DNA from: Linyphia triangularis | Taxonomy: Eukaryota; Arthropoda; Arachnida; Araneae; Linyphiidae | Direction: 5' to 3' | Assembly: GCA_963978545.1 (NCBI GenBank) | Contig: OZ021727.1 | Location: forward strand, 17,868,743-17,932,742 | DNA: 64,000 nucleotides | In this document: positions 10,806-24,945 of the stretch, piece by piece | Position numbering within the stretch: position 1 is the first letter of the stretch | Layout of the letters: the number at the start of each line of letters is the position of its first letter | The notes under the pieces: generated by a model | What the model saw: only the letters and a program-made list of their open reading frames with translations | What the model was told of the DNA's origin: nothing | Database searches by the model: none | Made by a program: the position numbers and the translations under genes

Positions 10806-13800
10806 TTGAATTGAGTGAGGCCAAATAGTTTAAAACTACAGTTTATCTCTTTTTAAATTTTAGAATGATAACGTTCATAAAATTTTATTTTATTTAAAAC
10901 ATTATTTTGTGTAGGTTGATGCAAAGTAATGCTCTATTTACGATTTTAAATTGTTTTGAAGGTTAATTGTTTATAATTTATTCCCTTGAGACGTTATACC
11001 ATTGAAGGAGTCGAGACATGATAGTAAAAATCCCATGCTTACTGCTTCGATTTACTGATATAATGTCTAGGCAGAGACACGCCAACAGAAGGTGTACCCT
11101 TCTTTTTCCATCTTTAAAATGACTTTGAATTACTTTCTTTTCCCACAGTTATTTTGGAAATTAAAGGCTGAAGATTTGTTAGTGGAACCATTTCAATCTA
11201 GAACTTTTTCTCATAAAAGAGCTATTTTATTGTACTTTGCAAACTTTGTCTAAAACAAAATTTCCATGTTCTCGGTACTATTTTGAAGAACCCCTTCAAA
11301 CCTTGTAAAATGCAAACCACTATTTCAGTTCTACTCTGATACAAAGCATAGCTTGTTTCTGTGCAAAGATGAAGTGAAGTATGTTATCATATTCAAAAAA
11401 TCCATCTCAAAACATCCGCAATAATGAAAAACAGGGATCACCAGCCATGTTTTAAGTATATCATTAATGCAAATGTATTTTCATTCATTTAACTTAAAAA
11501 AGTTGGTACCAAATATTTTGTTTAGGCTGACCCAAAACCTGGTAACCGTTTGTTTACAAAGCCATTGAAATTAGAGGAGCACTTGATGGTATAAAGAGTG
11601 TGGTCATGGCTTGTAGTAAGAGTTTTTCGGTAGTATTCTAAATAGGGATGCAAAGGCTCATGTCAACTCAAAATTTCTTTAGTTTTTCATTAAAGATAGA
11701 AAAAAAAAAGGTTATCTTATGTAAATAATTTCACTTTTTTTCGTTTTGGAACATTTTCATTGAAACTTTCAATGATAACATTGGTAGTTTTTAGAAAACA
11801 TTTTCCTCCGAATAAAATTATTTTAGAGTGTAAATTGAGCTTTTGCTCCCTTTCTGGTGGTTTAACGTATAGAGTTTGGTACGGTTTGCGATAACGGTAG
11901 GTAAATTACTAATTTTTGAAAGGCAAGTTTCTGTTGAATTTGCCATGTCAGAATACTGTTTCAATATGACATAAAATGTTTTTCTTTGTGACTACTTTCT
12001 ATTTAGATAAGGGGGGGGGGGGGGAGGGAAATAAAAAAATAGAAAAAAAATAAAATAGAACGAGTTTTTTTTTTTAGATTGCTGTGTTTATAGGAGCTCC
12101 ATCACGCGTGAAATCAAATGATAAGTAAAATTGAAACACACACGGAGGATCGCAATGCACGTAAAACCACTAAACCCCACAGGGGCATTTACGCTACACA
12201 AACACTCCCTATTTCGCATCAAAACTTGAGTAATTATTCCGATAAATGTATAAAAAAAAGTCTTCCACAACACTCCCTCCTCGGGTATTCCATCACAAGA
12301 AAAGAACACATTTTAAGAAAATTAAATTCCTCTATCCGAAACCCATTAGTAGAAAAAAGAAGAAAAAAAGTAATATGCCTCACCCATATCCCTTGAAAAA
12401 ATTCGTATATAAATTACTGACTTTATTGTACCGAATCCGCTTTAGCCTGTTGCCGCAAGGTTGGACCGAGAGTCTTCCCATCCTCAAGCAAGAACCGCCT
12501 ACAACTACTTTGAAAGAATATCCACCCTTGGCATTTGGTGATTAGTGGATCCTTGTGCAGAAACAAAAGGACCTTGGAAGTTAAGTAATGGTGGATTGCG
12601 AAGGGGGGGATCTCTATTACATCAGGGGGCGTGGATAAGGCCGTGCCTCTAACGGGGTGGGTGTGGAAATGTTGGGAACACATTCTTTGGGATTATCAGA
12701 TGGTGTTTCGTGGATGGGTAAATGGTTTTCAGGTGAATGGATAGGTGTATCGAGTTTTTTTCCCCTTTCTCAATGTTGGCTGAAGATGTTGTTGTGGTTT
12801 CCTTACACAACGGACATCTAATCTGATTTTGATATAGCGATCCTATGCTCCTAAATTGTAATTTGCTGCAAGTTTAGAAATGGGACCGAGCCTGTATTAT
12901 GAGCGTTTTAAGAATCATCTTCAGCAGCTACTCTTCGATTAATAGATTCTGACTTCAGCAGATATTCTTTTTACTATTTTCAATTAACTCTTGAAACTGC
13001 GGTTTGTAAGAACACTGGAGAAAAACAGTTTCAAACTTACGTTTTGCAGAACACTATGCAGATTAATACAAGCAAGGTGTAACTCAAAAATATTTTTCTG
13101 ATGTCCAAGAGGAATCTTTTCTGTTGTATTTACGTCTAATATAATTTACATAGCATTCAGATGGAAAGAGTAAAGAGAACACAGAATAATTTTTGTAAAT
13201 CAACCGTAATGGTTTCCTTTTACTTAATTACAACTAATTTTCAGTATTTATCAGAAGCAACATGTTTTATTGATTATTCTTTTTCTTTTCCATGAAAAGT
13301 TCATTTAACATGGTTTTAAATGTCTTTCAATACTATAACCATGGCTATGAAGTTAATAGATATATGTACTTTCCACAAACACCAAAAGAGCATGTTTTTC
13401 TTTCTCATGTTAACGGAAATCATTAATCACTAACCAAAACCGAAATGTTATGTCTAAATCCCCCCATCTTTCTTAGCATAGCGGAATAACCGCATTCACA
13501 CCTCAAATTCCAAAACCTTGACCACTTCCATAACCTCTCGTTTCCGCTGCCACACATTATCTAAGAGTCATTTCCCATTTTCGAAACAACTGCAACAAGG
13601 TTATAAAAAAAGGAACCGAGAGGTTATAAAGTAACCAGGCAGCGAGATGGTGTTCATTTCGGAAGAGGGGGCTTCCCGCAGTGTGCCCCCCTGTCATCGG
13701 GACCTCGCCCTTTCTAAGAAAGGGGACCCCCGCCACTGTTCTATTCGGCAAGTGACAGATATGAATCTGTTGTAGAACATGTGTTTTTTTTTGCTGTTCC

Positions 13801-14018
13801 GTGTCTGACTATTGATAGCATTGGAAACCAGTCACTTATTCAGCGAGTGATTTATGCTGGAGGTTTCGTAGCGGCGTGAGTTTACTACTGTTGTTTATGG
13901 AAATGGTTGTTTCGCTGATTGTAGGTAAGAAGGGGAGTAATGATGGAGAGTTCATTGGGAATATTTTGGTTAAAGTTGATTGGTAGCTTGTTGTTTAAAT
14001 GTTTCGTATCGAATAGGC

Positions 14019-14019
<1 letters not shown>

Positions 14020-14082
<63 letters not shown>
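14020..14082 (+). repeat. 63-base poly(A) run
   Basis: An uninterrupted A run of about 63 bases. Such a long pure run may be a recent retroposition tail or a slippage-expanded microsatellite. I found no clear retroposed body immediately 5' of it. Length may be inaccurate from sequencing. Confidence 0.8.
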
Positions 14083-14083
<1 letters not shown>

Positions 14084-14890
14084 GAAGCACAATTATAAAA
14101 TTTCGTCCATGTCTGGAAAAATGCAATTAATATCCAATCTATTTTATGAGGCAAATTTAGTTGAAAACAGATTCTAGAAAATGTTAGCGATTTGATTCCG
14201 TTTTTGTATATGGAAAACAAATGTTTCTTAAATTGTTTCGAGTGTGTTCGAGTTGAGGGGGTCTGGATTCTGAATCCAATCAATTCGTGTTCACCGTAGT
14301 TAGATGGTGGGAAATTGAAACATAATCGTTATAAAATCAAGGTAAAATTTAAAAAAAAAAAATCCACTTGTTCAATTCATATTGATACGTTAATTTCTTC
14401 TTGAGGCGTTAACCTTCTTCAGTTGTAACACCCATTTGAATGTTGAAAAGTAATCGTTGTGTGATTTAAATTCATCGATTAAGATTGTTACTTGAACTTG
14501 ACTGCAATTCGCAAGATTATTCATTCCAGAAATCTGATTTAATTTTTAAATATTTTCTTAAAAAGGGAAACAGTCTGAATATGAAATTATTTTAATAATT
14601 GTAGCATAAGTAACACAATAATTGAAACTTTCTCTCTAATTCATATAATTTATGGTCATTTTAAAACCAATTGATTCTCTTTTTGAGCAGTATCGGTGAA
14701 GCTCAAAGAGCTCTAACACGTCCCTTTCAACATCAATAACATCATTGTAGTAATACGAATGCACTCCATTTGTGAGAAAGGGTAACAACAATTTGAGGTT
14801 TTCTTTCTCTCTTATCATATATTCACTTAGTTACAATCAATAAAATTAATTACAAGATGAAGACATATTTAAGATATTAATATAATTTAA

Positions 14891-15313
14891 GAGGAAATCC
14901 TAGTTATGATCATTCCCTATACTCGCTATGTTACAATCTTCTAGCCCAGTGCATTTAGAAACTACTTTGAAGAAAACATTGACATTTGGTGACTTGGTAC
15001 GAAAAGGATCACTTAAGGAAATGACATAAATTGTTTACATTTTAATGTCTATCTATTATAAATAAAAATTAAAATAACAAAAGACAATACCAGGTGGAGT
15101 CATTGCATATGTATTGACGTAAGGATTTCAAATATAAAATAAAATGTATTAGACGCTATTTCTGAGTTTTTAATTTATGTCATTTCATTAAGGGATCATT
15201 TCCGTACCTACTCACCGAATTTCAAGGTTTTATACTAAGCAGTTTCTAAATGCACTGAGCTAGAAGATTGTAACATAGCGAGTGTAGGGAATGATCCTTA
15301 CTACGACTTCTTC
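14891..15313. mobile_element. Foldback MITE, TTAA-flanked (copy 1)
   Basis: TTAA lies at 14887-14890 and 15314-15317. The ends are inverted over roughly 150 bp (left GAGGAAATCCTAGTTATGAT, right reverse complement GAAGAAGTCGTAGTAAGGAT, then CATTCCCTA.ACTCGCTATG in both). Inner matches include ATTTAGAAACT, TCGGTGA/TTGGTGA and GAAATGACATAAATT. The loop is short and AT-rich with no ORF. A second copy, split by another element, lies at 21707-27413. TTAA target use is shared by piggyBac-like and Kolobok-like systems, and which one mobilised it is not readable. Confidence 0.88.
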
Positions 15314-15317
15314 TTAA

Positions 15318-17755
15318 GTTGATTCCCATACATAACAACTTTGATAGTTTAAATTTCAAAAAAACTAGCCTATAAAAACCAAGTTTTTACTATTAAATCT
15401 TTCATATGGATTGTTTGACTTTTATGAGAAATTGCTACTTATTGAAGCAATTTTTAACTTAGATCAAGACTTTCACAGTGTTGACTACTACGAAGAAAAC
15501 CATCGATTCCATACCATTGACTATTTTTCTCTCTCCAAGAACTGATATATTGCCAACCGACGAAGTTTTCTATCTTCACAAAAAGCAAGATCGAAGTTAA
15601 TATAAAGATTAAAAACGAAATACTCGTTATTTTTCCTCAGAATTGACTTTCAAAAACGATATCAAATGATACCTCAAAATATCATTCATACTTTTAAAAT
15701 TTTACCAGGTTTTTGTCTTACACGAATTTCTTCAACAATGTATATGCAGCCTAGCTGATGTTGTTTGGTCTTGTAGCATAATATAACGTATAATTACTTA
15801 TTAACACATTACTGACACTCGCTCAGTTTTCAATAAAACCCTACAAATTTCATGCACGTAATTTACAATGAAGTAGTAAAAAGAAAACGTTACTTCGATT
15901 AACTTCATATTAAATTTTTTAGCTTATCGTTAAATACCTGTTTGCAACGTTTACCAGTTTCGGAAAATCTAAAATTCTTTAACATATCTATTCACTTCAA
16001 GCCTCCACCTTCAAGTAGGCTGGGCCAATAAATCCCAACGTCTTATCATTTTTGTTAAAAAAAAAAGCCTACAATATTCATAACGCCAACAATAATTGAT
16101 AACGCAAATAAACCCACATATCACCACCTACCATCTCCATCCAACCCCAAACGCACAAATACATAAATCGCGCCATCACGATCGCAAAACTGAAACTTTC
16201 CAACGACTCGCCATAATAAGGAAATTCATCAGAATCAGATCCCCATCATGGAAACAATTCCATGTTCCCAAAACCATCTCTTAATTCCACCCCCCCCCCT
16301 TCCCCACAAATGCAACCCCCCCCCCTCCCATTTTCGTTTGACCTCATTTCACAGAGGGTCCGAAAACTGGCCGAGGATACTTCCAACTCATTAGAAATCT
16401 GCCAAATTGATGAATGAGTCCACCATTCACACGTGTTCATGGTATACGCCTTTCCCCAGCGAATGACAAGATTCATTTTTTGGCAGATATGGATGTCATG
16501 ACCCCTTGAACTACACTCCCCCCCCCCCTAGTTGTTTCGCCCCTTGTTTTTTTTGTTTTTTTTACTTCTGTATTCTCTTTTGATTCGTGCGTTTTGAGAT
16601 ACATATTTTGTTTCGTGTGATGAGCTTTTTCTTGAAGCTAAAAGTAGGAGTGTCGCTTAACGTTAGAAGAAAAAGGAGTGGTAACTTTTGCGTGACATTT
16701 TTTTTTTAAAAACTGGATATTAATTTATCATATTCTCGGAATTTTGTCGGTTGGTATAGGTACGTGTTGTAAGTGTTTGCTTTCTTAAAAGCATCTTAAC
16801 CTAACTGCGTGGTTAGAAGATATGGGTGTCTTATCAGTTGTATCATCTTACTGATACAATGGATCATATTCCTGCTTCAACCAATAAGGGCATAGAAACG
16901 CATATACATCTTGTAGCAACCCTTAGGCAGATATTTATTTTAAATATGTACGTTTTAGAAGGTTAACTGCCATAAATTACAGGTTTTGAAGACCAGCAAA
17001 AATACATTTGAACAGAGTGCAATCGATACATTTGAAGCGAATGGCACAATTCAATTGAAAGGCCATATACTTTTGTAGGTCACAAATATTTTTAATTTTT
17101 TTAAATACTACTTGTTATATTTCTCAAGCAAGTAATTTGCTTATAGAGACGTGTTTTTATCTATAGGTGATAAGAGATCGTGTTTTGTTCTCGAGTGATC
17201 TTCGAAATATCTTTTCCTTGTTATGTTTTAAAAGAGTACCATCCTTTTCACAATAATCAATTCAAAAACCTGTGAGTTTCTTAAGTTCGATATTGCGATA
17301 ATTGTTAGGAACGAAACTCACTACGTTGATGCTCATTCTGCATTTATGTTAGTTTAACCAAAAAATTGTTTTAAAGAAGCCACCAGTTTTGAAAAAATGT
17401 TTTTTGTTGAATGCCTACAACGATCTGAACTCGGTTGCTAACGATAATTCTTTAATGTAAATTAAAACTATCCGTATGTTTAAGTTCTTCAACTTAAAGA
17501 ACCTACATATTACATATACGTTTGTATTAACGGATTCTTATTAGCAACGGAGTTCAGTTCCATGTAGGTACTGAATAATGAATTGATCTCCAAGAGGATT
17601 AACATTTGGATGCATATACTACCATTTATTTCGAAGTGATCGTTTAAGAATAGACGGCATTGAACTCATTCAAGAAAATTCAGATAATTTATCACTAACT
17701 TAGCCGTTGTTGTATCCTCCTCCTCATCATCTCGTTTTATTTTTTTGCAATTTGT
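15318..17755. other. Gene-free stretch with C-rich islands
   Basis: It contains a fragment of the dispersed repeat (about 15463-15505), C runs near 16289-16297, 16316-16326 and 16518-16528, and a more GC-balanced segment at 16250-16500. A 76-codon minus-strand ORF over that segment encodes G-rich low complexity and no domain. Nothing else stands out. Confidence 0.5.
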
Positions 17756-18436
17756 CTTGGTGTACACTGTTATTTAATACCCTTTCAAAAACAGTAGATA
17801 GTAATTGAATACACTAATCAGTAACAGTAATCTGTTAATAAATAACTCATTCAATAACATTTAACACGAAGATGAAATAATCTTGGTATAGACTGCTATT
17901 TAATTACTTATTCAATAACAGTAGATAGCAATTGAACACACTATTCAGTAACAGTAGCCTGTTAATGAATAACTTATTCAATAACAGTTTACACGAAGAT
18001 GAAATAATCTTGGTATAGACTGCTATTTAATAACTTATTTAATAACAGTTTACATGAAGATAAAATAATCTTGGTATAGACTGCTATTTAATAACTTATT
18101 CAATAACAGTAATTGAACACACTATTCAGTAACAGTAGCCTGTTAATGAATAACTTATTCAATGACAGTATACACGAAAATGAAATAATCTTGGTGTAGA
18201 CTGCTGTTTAATAACTTATTCAATAACAGTAGATATTAATTGAATACACTAATCAGTAACAGTAATCTGTTAATAAATAATTTATTCAATAACAGTTTAC
18301 ACGAAGATGAAATAATCTTGGTATAGACTGCTATTTAATTATTCAATATCAGTAGATAGTAATTGAACACACTATTCAGTAACTGTAGATTGTTGATGAA
18401 TAACTTATTTAATAACAGTTTACACCCAGATGAATC
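17756..18436 (+). repeat. ~126-bp tandem array (about six units)
   Basis: The anchor CTTGGTATAGACTGCT (or variants) occurs at about 17756, 17882, 18009, 18070, 18190 and 18317. Spacings are 126, 127, 61, 120 and 127 bp. Each unit contains the submotif TTATTCAATAACAGT more than once, so the array also has an internal period of about 60 bp, and the 61-bp unit is a half unit. It is probably a small satellite or minisatellite array. No ORF runs through it. Confidence 0.85.
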
Positions 18437-21196
18437 GAAACCGAAGTAAATAATTAAAGAAATAATAAAAAGCGTTGATGATACAATGACTTAGTTCTGA
18501 TTTTAGTGCCGAAAACTCTTCAACGATTAGTTCGATATAAATTGTAGTGTGATTCCAAAATTACATAGAAGGAACTAGTTTACTTTTAATGAAAAATTTC
18601 ATTAATAATAATAGAACCAATTACGACTGATAAAGAAGCAAAATACTTAAGAAAATACTAAAAAAATGATGGTTATAGTACAATTGCTTTTTCAGGGTAA
18701 AATAATCAGACTCCACAATTAATTTTTTAACGATAACCTCCAGATATCCTCCTATATTAGAATTTAAATAGAAAATACTAGTTTACTTTTAATAAATATT
18801 TTCTAAACTTGAAATAAGAAAAAAAAGAAGAGTTGATAAGTATTGTTAGTTTTAGGATGGTGGACAATTCTTTTTGGAACACAAAATATTTTTACTTGGA
18901 TTCTAAATTCCTAACAATACGAATATTTACTCTAAACTAGAGCATAACTAACAATTCACACAATGCTCTAAGTCATAAATTAAACTCCACTTCTCTAGAA
19001 ATATCTCCAAAACCTGCCTACCACAAAGTTATGGCAATGCGAGAGATTTCGAATGTTTCGACACGTATTCTCGCATTCTTGTCCCCCTTCCCCCCATTTC
19101 GAACAATGGAGACAAAGCGTTCCCGGCATGCCACGAGGATCCGTTTGGAATGTGTCATGATATTCGCATCATGTCACGTGATTGTGGATTCGTACTCTGC
19201 TTCTGGTATGCAGCAGTTTCCTATACCTCATAACTCGCCTCGAAATCGTTTGGTGAAATACACTCGAACAGAAATATTCTACAATGTCGAAAATTCTGCA
19301 CTCTCAAAATGCATTCGTTCTCTTGAAACATAAATATTCTACATGGAAAAACTTGTATTCAACAACTTTTGAAACGTAAACATTATACATTACAATTGTA
19401 AAGTTGTTTTTGAATAAATTTGACTATCTGGCAATTTCCACAAAAATAGAACTATTTTAGTGTTTCGTCACAAAAAATAACTGTCTAGAAATATATATTA
19501 ACTTATATTTCTTTACTTTGACAGGAAAGGGTTTCGGTTTTACTTAATTTTAAAATACCATTTTCCTCAATCATACTCAACAGTTTACAGATTTTAGAAT
19601 TTAATAACTAATTTTTACAGCTCTAACAAATAAAAAATAAAAAAAATCCGATTTCTGGATTTAGAAGGATGGAACAATTTTACCATCACACTACCTATCA
19701 GCATCTGTGCCCATTCCTTTGTAACTCTAAAAGTTAAATAAATTGAATCATTATTGAAATATTCAAATAAAATTAAGAAAATTGCTATGAACGAAGGTCA
19801 TAATTCGAATAAAAAAGAAAACTAAAAGTTAACTATTATTTTACTACCATTTGGTTCTTGAAATTTTTCTTAAAATATGTTGTGTAAAGGCTTCTATAAC
19901 GAGATTTTTAAGGATAATATCGTCTATCGCAAGTGATTAGTAGGGAGTATAAGAACTTCTCCACTATCTATATTCTATCTTTGAGACCAAACGAACATAG
20001 TTTGTAGGGTAAAGCTCTCTTGCTTGGTCACTTATTGAAGGAAATTATGCTTGTAATTCATTCATTTTTTGGAATTTTTAACACGTTTTACTAAAATAAG
20101 ACTATGTAAAGAAAGGTCAAGAACTCCTTAATTTGTTGTTTATTTTTGTTTTATAGTATTTTGTGTTTCAAATAAAAAATTTAAGAACTTAAAAACACTG
20201 AGAATTCGGCTATCTTAAATTACAGCAGACCATTATTTGGCATGTCAAATGTTTTACCGAAAGGGCATTTGTGATTTTACTTATTAAAAAAAAAAAAAAA
20301 AAATATGAACCATAAATGAATTTTTGTCGAAAAGGATGGATAAGTGGTTCAATAAAGATTAAGTAATATATTTCAGAAAAGAATGGTAATTCAAGAAGGA
20401 ATCGCTGCGTTTTTGGGTTTACAAGATATATTTCACTTATAAAAAAAAGTCATTTATGTGGTAATAAATTATGCATAGCATAAAAAGAAGCTTTTGTACG
20501 TACTTTTATTTATATCCTAAACTAAAACTTTAAACAGACTTTTCACAAAAAGTTTATTACCATTGAGAAAAAAAAAAATATATAGAAGATTTCATAAAAT
20601 AAAAAAAAAAATGAGAAAAACTAATAAATAATGATTATGAAGAAATTCTCTTATCCGAATAAACTTTAAAAAAATAAAAAAAAAAATTGAAGTAAAGTTC
20701 TATAAAGGTCAACTGCAAAATATCTTTAAATTATTAAAATTATTTAATAAATACAGTAGAATTAAAGTATTTGTTAGCATCATATGCATTACATCAAAAT
20801 ATTTTTGAGCATGAGCTATAATTTTTAAAAAACATAAAAGCCCATAATATCACTAATATACTTGTTATTAAATGATGCAATGTTTTATGCTGGCTCAATG
20901 CGCTCTCCATTGGAACACTAAAATTTCTTACTTGCCGATTATTGGTCCTATAATAAACTTTCTCATCAATTTATTTTATATTCAACAATCAAAACTTTTA
21001 AAATTCAATGGAAAAAAAAAAAAAAATGAAAAAAAATTTCTATTTATACAAAAAAGGAAATCATTTACATGATAATCAAAAGAGCCTGATTCAAAAAGTT
21101 CACTCTTAAAACTTTAGATAAGAAAAAGACGAAAATGGTGAGAATTTTGGGTACTTACGTATTATCCCATCGACTGTGGGTGAGACAAAAAGTTTG
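18437..21196. other. Gene-free AT-rich stretch
   Basis: This is mostly A/T-rich with A runs (about 20286-20302 and 20571-20650). A GC-balanced island at 19025-19325 contains a 100-codon ORF without a recognised domain. It lacks visible flanking splice signals that would mark a convincing exon, so I leave it as a possible conserved island. Confidence 0.5.
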
Positions 21197-21209
21197 CCAA
21201 AACAATACT

Positions 21210-21394
21210 GCCGACCAAACGGTATAGTGGTTAGCGTGCTAGCTTCTAGACCGCGAAGTTGCGGGTTCAAGTCCCGTATTGGCATGGGTGTTTGTAAATG
21301 TATGTTGGCTTGTCTAATGACGAAATGTTTTGGCGCATTATAGCCCTCGTGTTGCTGACGGCGCCAGATAATCTGAATACAACCAACAAACCAA
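21210..21394 (+). mobile_element. SINE family 1, copy C
   Basis: The 13-bp duplication CCAAAACAATACT occurs at 21197-21209 and 21395-21407. The head GCCGACCAAACGGTATAGTG, B-box GGTTCAAGTCC (one change from the other copies) and tail CAACCAACAAACCAACC are all present. The copy is full length. Confidence 0.93.
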
Positions 21395-22634
21395 CCAAAA
21401 CAATACTTTTTGTTTGTCGAAATGGTAGGTCCAGACAGATGACTGGTCCATCAAGCAGCGTAGGAATTCTACTGTAATTACCCGACGCTGGACCAAACTG
21501 TATTGTATATCTCCGATGAGGAAAAGTGGTTTGAACTTTTTGTCACCAACAAAAAGTTCAACAGTTGAGTAATAGGTAAGTAGTGAATTGTAAGAGTAGT
21601 TTTCAACTTCATGACTTATTCCTTACTAATAAATACCAGCTGAATGATTTATTCTGAGGTATTTTACTTCTGCTAAACATAAATATATATATATATTTTT
21701 TTTTTAGAGGAACTCCTTGTAAGGATCACTTCCTATATTCGCTATGTTACAATCTTCTAGCCCAGTGCATTTAGAAACTACTTTTTAAAAAACTTGACAT
21801 TTGGTGAGTAGTTACGGAAATGCACAGCAAAATGGAAATGTCTTAAAATAAGACACAAAATTGTCTTAAACAAGTGGCACTGTTTTAAGATCTAAAATGG
21901 TGTCTTAATCTTTAAGACACTTGAAGTGTCTTAAAATGGGGTATTTTCAGACGTTTAGACTGTCTGAATTGGGGATATTTTCAGACAGTTGATGTGTCTG
22001 AAAGGGTTGTTTATGTTACCTTTCAGATGTTGGGAAGCTAAAAATACATTTATTTAAATTAAAATGCAATAAATGAGCTTGTGTTAAATTACAAATTTTT
22101 ATTAAAATAAAAGTCAAAATAACTTTTTGTTGACTATGTTTCACTTTCCTGGTAAATTTAAGTATGGGATTGCAAAACTGCAACACAACTGTTAATAATA
22201 GGCACACAACTATTAATATATCCAAGCAAGGGATTTGGGACTTAATGTAAATATATGTATTGGGATAAAATGGACATTGTATTGTGGCTGAATCTTAAAT
22301 AGAAAAGGTTTGACTTCCAAGATTGTATCACAGTTTTAAGTTGCTTTTTACAAGTCAATTTTAACATCAAATAACAAGCGTGATGTAAACACTTATATAG
22401 TAGTTGCATTGGCAAGTCTAAGATACATTATGTGGCAACATAAACTTATTTGAATGATGAATCAAGCAGTAATAATCTAATTATTCTCCATCTGGGAATT
22501 TAACTTGTTTATAACATTTCCCTATAATAACACTACAATGCTTCAATTATTGTCGAATAGTTGAAGCAGATATAGGACTTAAAAAAAAAAAAACTTTAAA
22601 AGATGCATAAAAGATAAACAATTAAAACAAGAAG

Positions 22635-23230
22635 GCATAGAAGTATCTGTAAGGAGACATTTCAGAATATGGAGGTAGAGTATATTAAATTTGAAAAGTA
22701 TGCAAGTTGTGCAAAAAATTTTGCGTTTCTGAAAACGTCAGTTTCCCAAATTTTTGTATACTTGTAAAAAAAATATGCCAGATATACAGTTGAAATTTGT
22801 TATTATGATTAAATAACATATTAAGTGCATACTAAAACTAAAATAATATTAAAATTCCAGTAATTTGGGGATGGGACCTTTTTACAACAATTTTCCCTAT
22901 CGCTGCGACTTTTCGTTAATCGTTGAGAAGCTAAAGAAGAGAGGGCATTTAAAAAACCTAAAAAAATGTAAGAAAAGGGGGAGGGGGGGAATTAAAAAAG
23001 GAATTTGAAATATCTGTAAAGATGGCTGCTTCAAAATACAGAGTTGAAGCACATTAAACTTGGAAAACATGCAAGTTATTAAAACTTTTATAGTTCTTTC
23101 ACGTTTTCTCAAAACGTTGATTTTCCAACTTTTGGTATGCTCATATAAAAGACTATGCAAGATATAGAATTGAAATTTTTTATGGCAATTATATAACATC
23201 TGAAGTACATATTAAACAAAAATATTATTC
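22635..23230. repeat. Diverged direct duplication inside the CACTA-like element
   Basis: The segment 22635-22850 and the segment 23003-23230 share the same series of words: ATATCTGTAA or GTATCTGTAA, ATGCAAGTT, AAAACGT, TTCCCAA or TTCCAAC, ATATA-AGTTGAAATTT or ATAGAATTGAAATTT, and ATAACAT. Offset is about 370 bp and similarity is moderate. A poly-G-rich GGGGGAGGGGGGG stretch lies between. No coding potential is evident. Confidence 0.55.
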
Positions 23231-24945
23231 AAATCTATACAATTTAGTTTTTAATTATTATTACTTAAAAAATTGCAAATTTTCATACGCTCAGCAAATT
23301 ACCACATAAAAAAACTTTCTATTATTATTTTGAGAAAGCTGATATTTAATGTAGTATATAGACATTTCTAAGAAATAAAAAGCAAAAAAACTTTTTATTA
23401 GTTTTAAGAAGATTCCTCTACGAACGTAACCAAATTCAACTCATTGCAAATTTTTTTTTTAATCGAGTTTTGAATAAGTGATTATTAATAAATTATTAGC
23501 CTATTATTATAAACTTTTTTCTAAAATATAATTTTAAAAAGGTTTGAACAACATATGTAAAAAAATTTCTTCATTTTGACCAATATTCAATTTATTTCAA
23601 ATGCGTTAATTTTTCTGATTTTAATGCTGTCATCGAGTACCCAGTCCTCATAATATGCAGGTCATATCATAAATATCCTCAGATGTAATAATATGGAACA
23701 TATAAGATCATTCATAAAATAAAATTCAAGGACACAATAAATTTTATCCAAATTACATCAAATCATGCTAAATATATTTTCAAAATCATTAGTACCTGTA
23801 ATATGCAACAAAACCAACAAAAATGTAATTGAATGTTAAAAACAGAAAATTTAGAATTCTGTGAGGGTGATTTAGAAATCGATCAATTAAAATTTACTGT
23901 AATAAAAGCACTGAAAATAAGATAAATAATATTACATAAACCAACTTTTTCACTAGGAATGAAGCCGTTGTGGGGACCGTTGTGCATATCAAAATAATCA
24001 TTTCTGAGTTTGAGCAATTGATTGTCAAGTCACTTAAATACTATTTTACTTGTTCATGTATATATTATTGTGAACAAATGCTTTTTAATGCTGATCAAAA
24101 CATTTGACTACTTCAAGCACATAATTATTTCAAGTTTGAATACTGTTATCATTAATATCCCTCGGCGTTCAAGTTATGTTTTTTGTGACATAGTACTTAC
24201 TCTCATATCATGCAATCAAAGAGTACTGCTCCAACAGCTTGGCAACGATGCTCAGTTTGGATATGTTGCTAAGTGCTATTGAGTATGAAGTAACAGTATT
24301 AAAGGGCAATTAGAACATAGTGTATACCGTTCGTCCATGATTCAGCAGTGGCAGCAGTTCTAGAAGAGGCAAGCGATACCAACACTTCTGATCACACTTT
24401 TATTGCATCAGATTAATGAGGAATATTTTTCCTATAACCCCCAATTGAATATTAAAAAAAACAAAAAAACTCTCAAGACACATTTGGGTACGTGAGAAAA
24501 CTCTGGCAACAATATTTGATACTTTTCCGTTAGACGGGTACCAAAAACCGTTAAGTCGGAAAGTTGGCGTAGTTATCGCCAAGCTGAAATGTTTACGCGA
24601 AAATAATATTTTGATCTAGTGAACTTTTATTTTTATTCATTAGTTTGGGAGACTGCCAAACCAAACCTTATCATAGATTGGAAGTTATTAGTTTGAATAA
24701 GTTATAGCTGCAAATTGGCTATTTTTATCTGGTACCCGTCAAATGGAAGAATTCAAATGATGTTGTAATCATTGATCAGGAATAGGTTAATATTGGCCTA
24801 TAACTCATAATCTACAGAACCAATTTGGACAAAGTTTGCTTTAATAGATAGAATTTTTGCTGAGAATACACTTTAATTACAAAAAAAACCCGCAATTACA
24901 TATGAAAATGAATGTCGTATTGCTGTCTATGCTGGAGCGAATGTG

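Larger units (their letters stand above)
9003..14886. other. Long gene-free AT-rich stretch
   Basis: No ORF here matches a known domain. Visible items are poly(C) near 9833-9844, a dispersed-repeat fragment at 10640-10805, poly(G) near 12010-12023, a C/G-rich island near 12570-12690, another at about 13600-13755, and a 63-base poly(A) at 14020-14082. The overlapping ORFs at 12.1-12.7 kb are short and low in complexity. The ORFs at about 13.9-14.3 kb are artefacts of the poly(A). Confidence 0.55.

Noticed and set aside
12088..12683. Group of overlapping ORFs
   Set aside because: Short frames on both strands with no domain and simple-sequence stretches.
13885..14283. 132-codon ORF with a long Phe run
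   Set aside because: It is created by the 63-base poly(A) read on the other strand.
17756..18436. CRISPR-like array
   Set aside because: Units are about 126 bp and diverged, without short identical repeats and unique spacers, in eukaryotic DNA.
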